A stretch of DNA of 64,000 nt from contig NC_019859.2 in the NCBI RefSeq assembly GCF_002234675.1, forward strand, positions 15,115,002 to 15,179,001, written 5' to 3'. Made by a program: the position numbers and the translations under genes. A model generated the notes under the pieces. That model had not been told where the DNA came from, ran no database searches, and saw only the letters and a list, made by a program, of their open reading frames with translations. Numbering within the stretch: the stretch's first letter is position 1; the number at the start of each line of letters is the position of its first letter. This DNA comes from Oryzias latipes. Taxonomy: Eukaryota > Chordata > Actinopteri > Beloniformes > Adrianichthyidae. Shown here one piece after another: positions 61,368-64,000 of the stretch.

Positions 61368-61853
61368 TTATCTTGCTCTGTTGAGAAGTTGCTGGATGAG
61401 CAGAATCAGCTGGCTCAGTGATGGTGTAGTTGTTGCTCCTGCAACAGTTGTTGCTCCTGCAACAGTTGTTGCTCCTGCAACAGTTGTTGTTGCAGTAGTG
61501 GTGGTTGCCTTGATAAAATCACAAACATTGAAGTTAAACATTAAAACAGACGACTCTCACAGGACTTTGTTACAGGATGTTATTTAAAAGTTTACTCAGA
61601 ACAGAAAACACTCACCTCATGTGAGTTCGACCCAGAGTGATGATGCCCATGTTTGGAACGAGCAAATCTCTGATGCTCCATCTGTAGAAACATCAAGAAA
61701 ACAATGTAATTATCTGTCTATTGTCATGAAAAATCCTTTGTTTTATCATAAATTTTAGCTACTTTCCATGAAACAGTTTGAAACAATCAGACTTACAGGT
61801 TGAGCCAGAGTGAGACTCAGGAGGCATCCAAGCACCAGAGCTAACTTCAGCAT
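61368..61853 (-). CDS. Tiny Thr-rich SCPP-like protein, block D
   Basis: Coding exons: 61853-61797, 61681-61616 and 61508-61368, phase 0, 87 aa. Same protein as block B: signal peptide, MEHQRFARSKHGHHH exon, three TTVAGA units, C-terminal helix LSQLILLIQQLLNRAR. The signal exon shares 'gaggcatccaagcacc' with block C rather than B's 'gaggcatcccagcacc', a silent change. The intron/upstream part has a short extra stretch near 61898-61925. Confidence 0.75.
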
Positions 61854-62030
61854 GATTTCCCTCCTGGAAACAAAAGTCAAATCTTTATCATCAGGTTAAA
61901 TAAAGTCAGTTAATCACTGCTTCAGCGACATCACACAGAAAATACTGAAATGTAGTTACAGTCTAGTCTTTGCAGCTTCAGCAGAAGATCAGGAAAGTTC
62001 TTGTGATGCTGTTCTTGATGTTCATGTTTT

Positions 62031-62038
62031 CTTTTATA
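62031..62038 (-). promoter_or_regulatory. TATA box, block D gene
   Basis: TATAAAAG on the minus strand, same relative position as in blocks A-C. Confidence 0.7.
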
Positions 62039-62629
62039 CCTTCCCTGGATCAGATGTGTTGAGAAACTGTACTCTTTAAGACATCTTTACCTAGAAAGAG
62101 GAGTGACTGAGGATTGTGGACACAAGTTGCACAAGCTTTAAAGGATTTGTTGCACCACCAATAAAGATATTATTTCTATAAGATCATACAAATGGATTAT
62201 TTTCAGTCACTAATGGCTCACACCTTTCCTCATTAATAATATGCTGATGTAGAAGCATAATAATCCAAAAAAAAAACTCAGTTTTAGCATTGCGTATTAT
62301 ATTTTCAAGGAATAATAAAATATTTCTGTCTTAAATAATGCCCAGTTTCCAAGAATTTATCCCTTTATGGAGGAATTTTCTCTCACATTTGGTGTCTATA
62401 AAACATTACATTCAACATGACATACTGTTTTTTCATAGATTACATTTGGTTCAAATGTTCACATATTTGAATGTGATTTTTCTTACAAATTTTGGAATAT
62501 AAAAGTAGCACTATGACACATGAGTTGAGTTTCTTGATTTCACCTAATTCAATAGTACAAAGTAAGAATTTTCCGGACAAAAGCAATGGAAGAAATTTTA
62601 GATCTGCAAGCTTTGAGAAGCAGCCACAC

Positions 62630-63110
62630 TGTCATGGTTTGAGTTTGTTTTGTCTTGGTTTTTGCTTTAGTTCCTGTTCTGTCTTGTTTGGTTCTGTTTC
62701 CTGCTTTATTTTGTAAGGGTTCCTGTCTTGTGTTGTCTTGAGTTGTACTTCCTTGGTCCCCATCTGCCCTGATCGTGTTCACCTGTGTCTTGTCTGCCCT
62801 GTCTGTACATACAGCGGGGAAAATAAGTATTGAACACGTCAACATTTCTCTCAAAAAACATATTTCTAATCGAGCTATTGATACGAAATTTTCACCAGAT
62901 GTCGGCATCAACCCAAGTAATGCACACATAGAAAGAAATCCAAACATTTATGTCCATAAATGAAGTTATGTGTAATAAAGTGAAATGGCAAAGGGAATAA
63001 GTATTGAACACATGAAGAAAAGGAGGGGTAAAAAGGTCTGGCAAACCAAGAAAGCAGCTGGAGTTTGTCAGAATTCAGAAGGTTAACCTGCCCCCTATTA
63101 GTGCAAAGTA
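62630..63110. mobile_element. Composite insertion: unclassified repeat plus Tc1-like end
   Basis: Replaces about 20 bases of the block B sequence between 'cagccacac' and 'gaagctgtgtgg'. The first part (62630-62812, 'tgtcatggtttgag...') is an unclassified fish repeat. The second starts 'tacagcggggaaaataagta', a Tc1-like terminus, with the motif 'aataagtattgaacac' repeated at about 62821 and 62997 as in inverted-repeat/direct-repeat type ends. Confidence 0.6.
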
Positions 63111-63769
63111 AGTTGACCAGGAAGCTGTGTGGAGAGAATGAATGACTGGTAAACAGAGCATAGAGAAAAAATGTCTGTCCTTCTAAACAAAGTATGCATG
63201 TGGCCGGTGTTGATGCAGCACCCTGAATCTCTCTCTTTTGTCATCCTTTTAGCTGCAACAAGAATGTTTCTTCCGTCATGGCTGGTTTAACAGTGGATAC
63301 TTAAGGAGCAGCATGAAGATTGGATGGACTATTTAATTGTTGATGTTATGTCTTTTCATCTAATTAACCAGTTACAACTTTTTTAGATTAATATATATTA
63401 AATATGCATTTTAAAACAAGTAGCATGACACCTTTTTGCCAATTCTTTGCCTGCAGACAGCCCATATTTACCCATAATGCCAGTTGTGACAAAGGCACAA
63501 CAGTCTGTGAAGTCTGAAGTTTTGTTTGCTCACCTTATGCACAACTCTTTCCTGAAAGTGGCTCAACAATAAGCTGGGTTTACTACACAGCTGTTGCTGA
63601 AGTTAAGAAATGTTCCTGGACGGACTTGCCCACCTTTGGGGATTGGAGTCTTATAAGCATAGGCTTCTTCACGTCATGTGTAGACTTATTTTTTATTTAA
63701 TGTAAATGTTGATTTGATTTGAAATAAATTTGATTTGAATGACCTGAAAATAAATTAAGAGTTGGCTCC

Positions 63770-63950
63770 TTTAAACAGTGACTTTCAGGTTTAACAGTAC
63801 AACACCCAGGTATCTAAATGTGTCCACAATCTCAATGTCTGAGCCCTGGATATTCACCGGTGAGTGTGATGGTGAGGACCTCCTGAAATCCAGAACCAGC
63901 TCCTTTTTTCTTCCTGGTGTTTAGCAGCAGGTGGTTACTTTCACACCAGC
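63770..63950 (-). mobile_element. LINE reverse-transcriptase fragment, block D
   Basis: Same CR1/Rex-type fragment as in block B (ELVLDFRRSS, DTFRYLGV on the minus strand), confirming that the homology of B and D runs to the window's end. Confidence 0.75.
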
Positions 63951-64000
63951 CCACATTTGATTTTGTTGATTTATTTCAAGCATTGTAGTCAAAGCAATAA

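Larger units (their letters stand above)
58004..63955. repeat. Tandem duplicated block D
   Basis: Near-identical to block B to about 62440, then matches 53118-54145 with one extra insertion (62630-63110). It carries the same solo LTR, decayed relic, Tc1 copy, gene and LINE fragment as B, but not the TA-flanked element. Confidence 0.85.

Overview
The window is nuclear DNA of a ray-finned (teleost) fish. It holds a cnga1-type channel gene, a run of short secreted-protein genes with the exon plan of the secretory calcium-binding phosphoprotein (SCPP) family, and fish-type repeats (Tc1, Harbinger, LINE, SINE, MITE). I cannot name the species from the sequence. Every gene I recognise lies on the minus strand, so transcription runs from high to low coordinates.

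1-8.2 kb: no gene recognised; two copies of one dispersed repeat and a ~0.5 kb MITE-like element. 8.28-11.61 kb: eight coding exons of a rod-type cyclic-nucleotide-gated channel alpha subunit (cnga1-like, 727 aa, frame closed end to end). 13.4-37.1 kb: six SCPP-type genes. They are an acidic Ala/Val/Asp-rich gene (13.9-16.0), scpp5 (21.2-22.5), an Ala/Pro gene with an acidic tail (23.7-24.9), a Pro/Gln-rich gene with an SSEEL motif (28.8-30.7), a small Ser-cluster/Thr-rich gene (33.5-33.9) and a Thr-rich gene (36.3-36.9). Each has a separate signal-peptide exon ending two or so residues past the signal, only phase-0 introns, and most have a TATA-like box one short intron upstream. Most of these exons are 24-70 bases and were too short to stand out as long open frames; I placed them from splice sites and frame.

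38.5-41.2 kb: a Harbinger-type DNA transposon folded into a 2.7 kb near-palindrome. 41.5-42.6 kb: a decayed LINE.

43.2-64.0 kb: a tandem array of four duplicated blocks (A ~43.2-47.2, B ~47.2-54.1, C ~55.5-57.9, D ~58.0-64.0). Each carries one tiny Thr-rich SCPP-like gene (64-87 aa: signal peptide, short MEHQ exon, Thr/Ala repeat plus a C-terminal amphipathic helix) and, just downstream, a decayed two-exon relative. Shared insertions (Tc1 in A, B, D; a solo LTR in B and D; a TA-flanked element in B only) order the duplications: C split first, then A, then B from D. B and D are nearly identical over ~4.4 kb. This array is the most likely undescribed system here: a recent expansion of very small secreted Thr-rich proteins at the end of the tooth/bone SCPP cluster.

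Known SCPPs are secreted into the matrix of teeth, bone, scales and related epithelia; that role is carried over by family, not shown by the sequence. Names other than cnga1 and scpp5 are left open.
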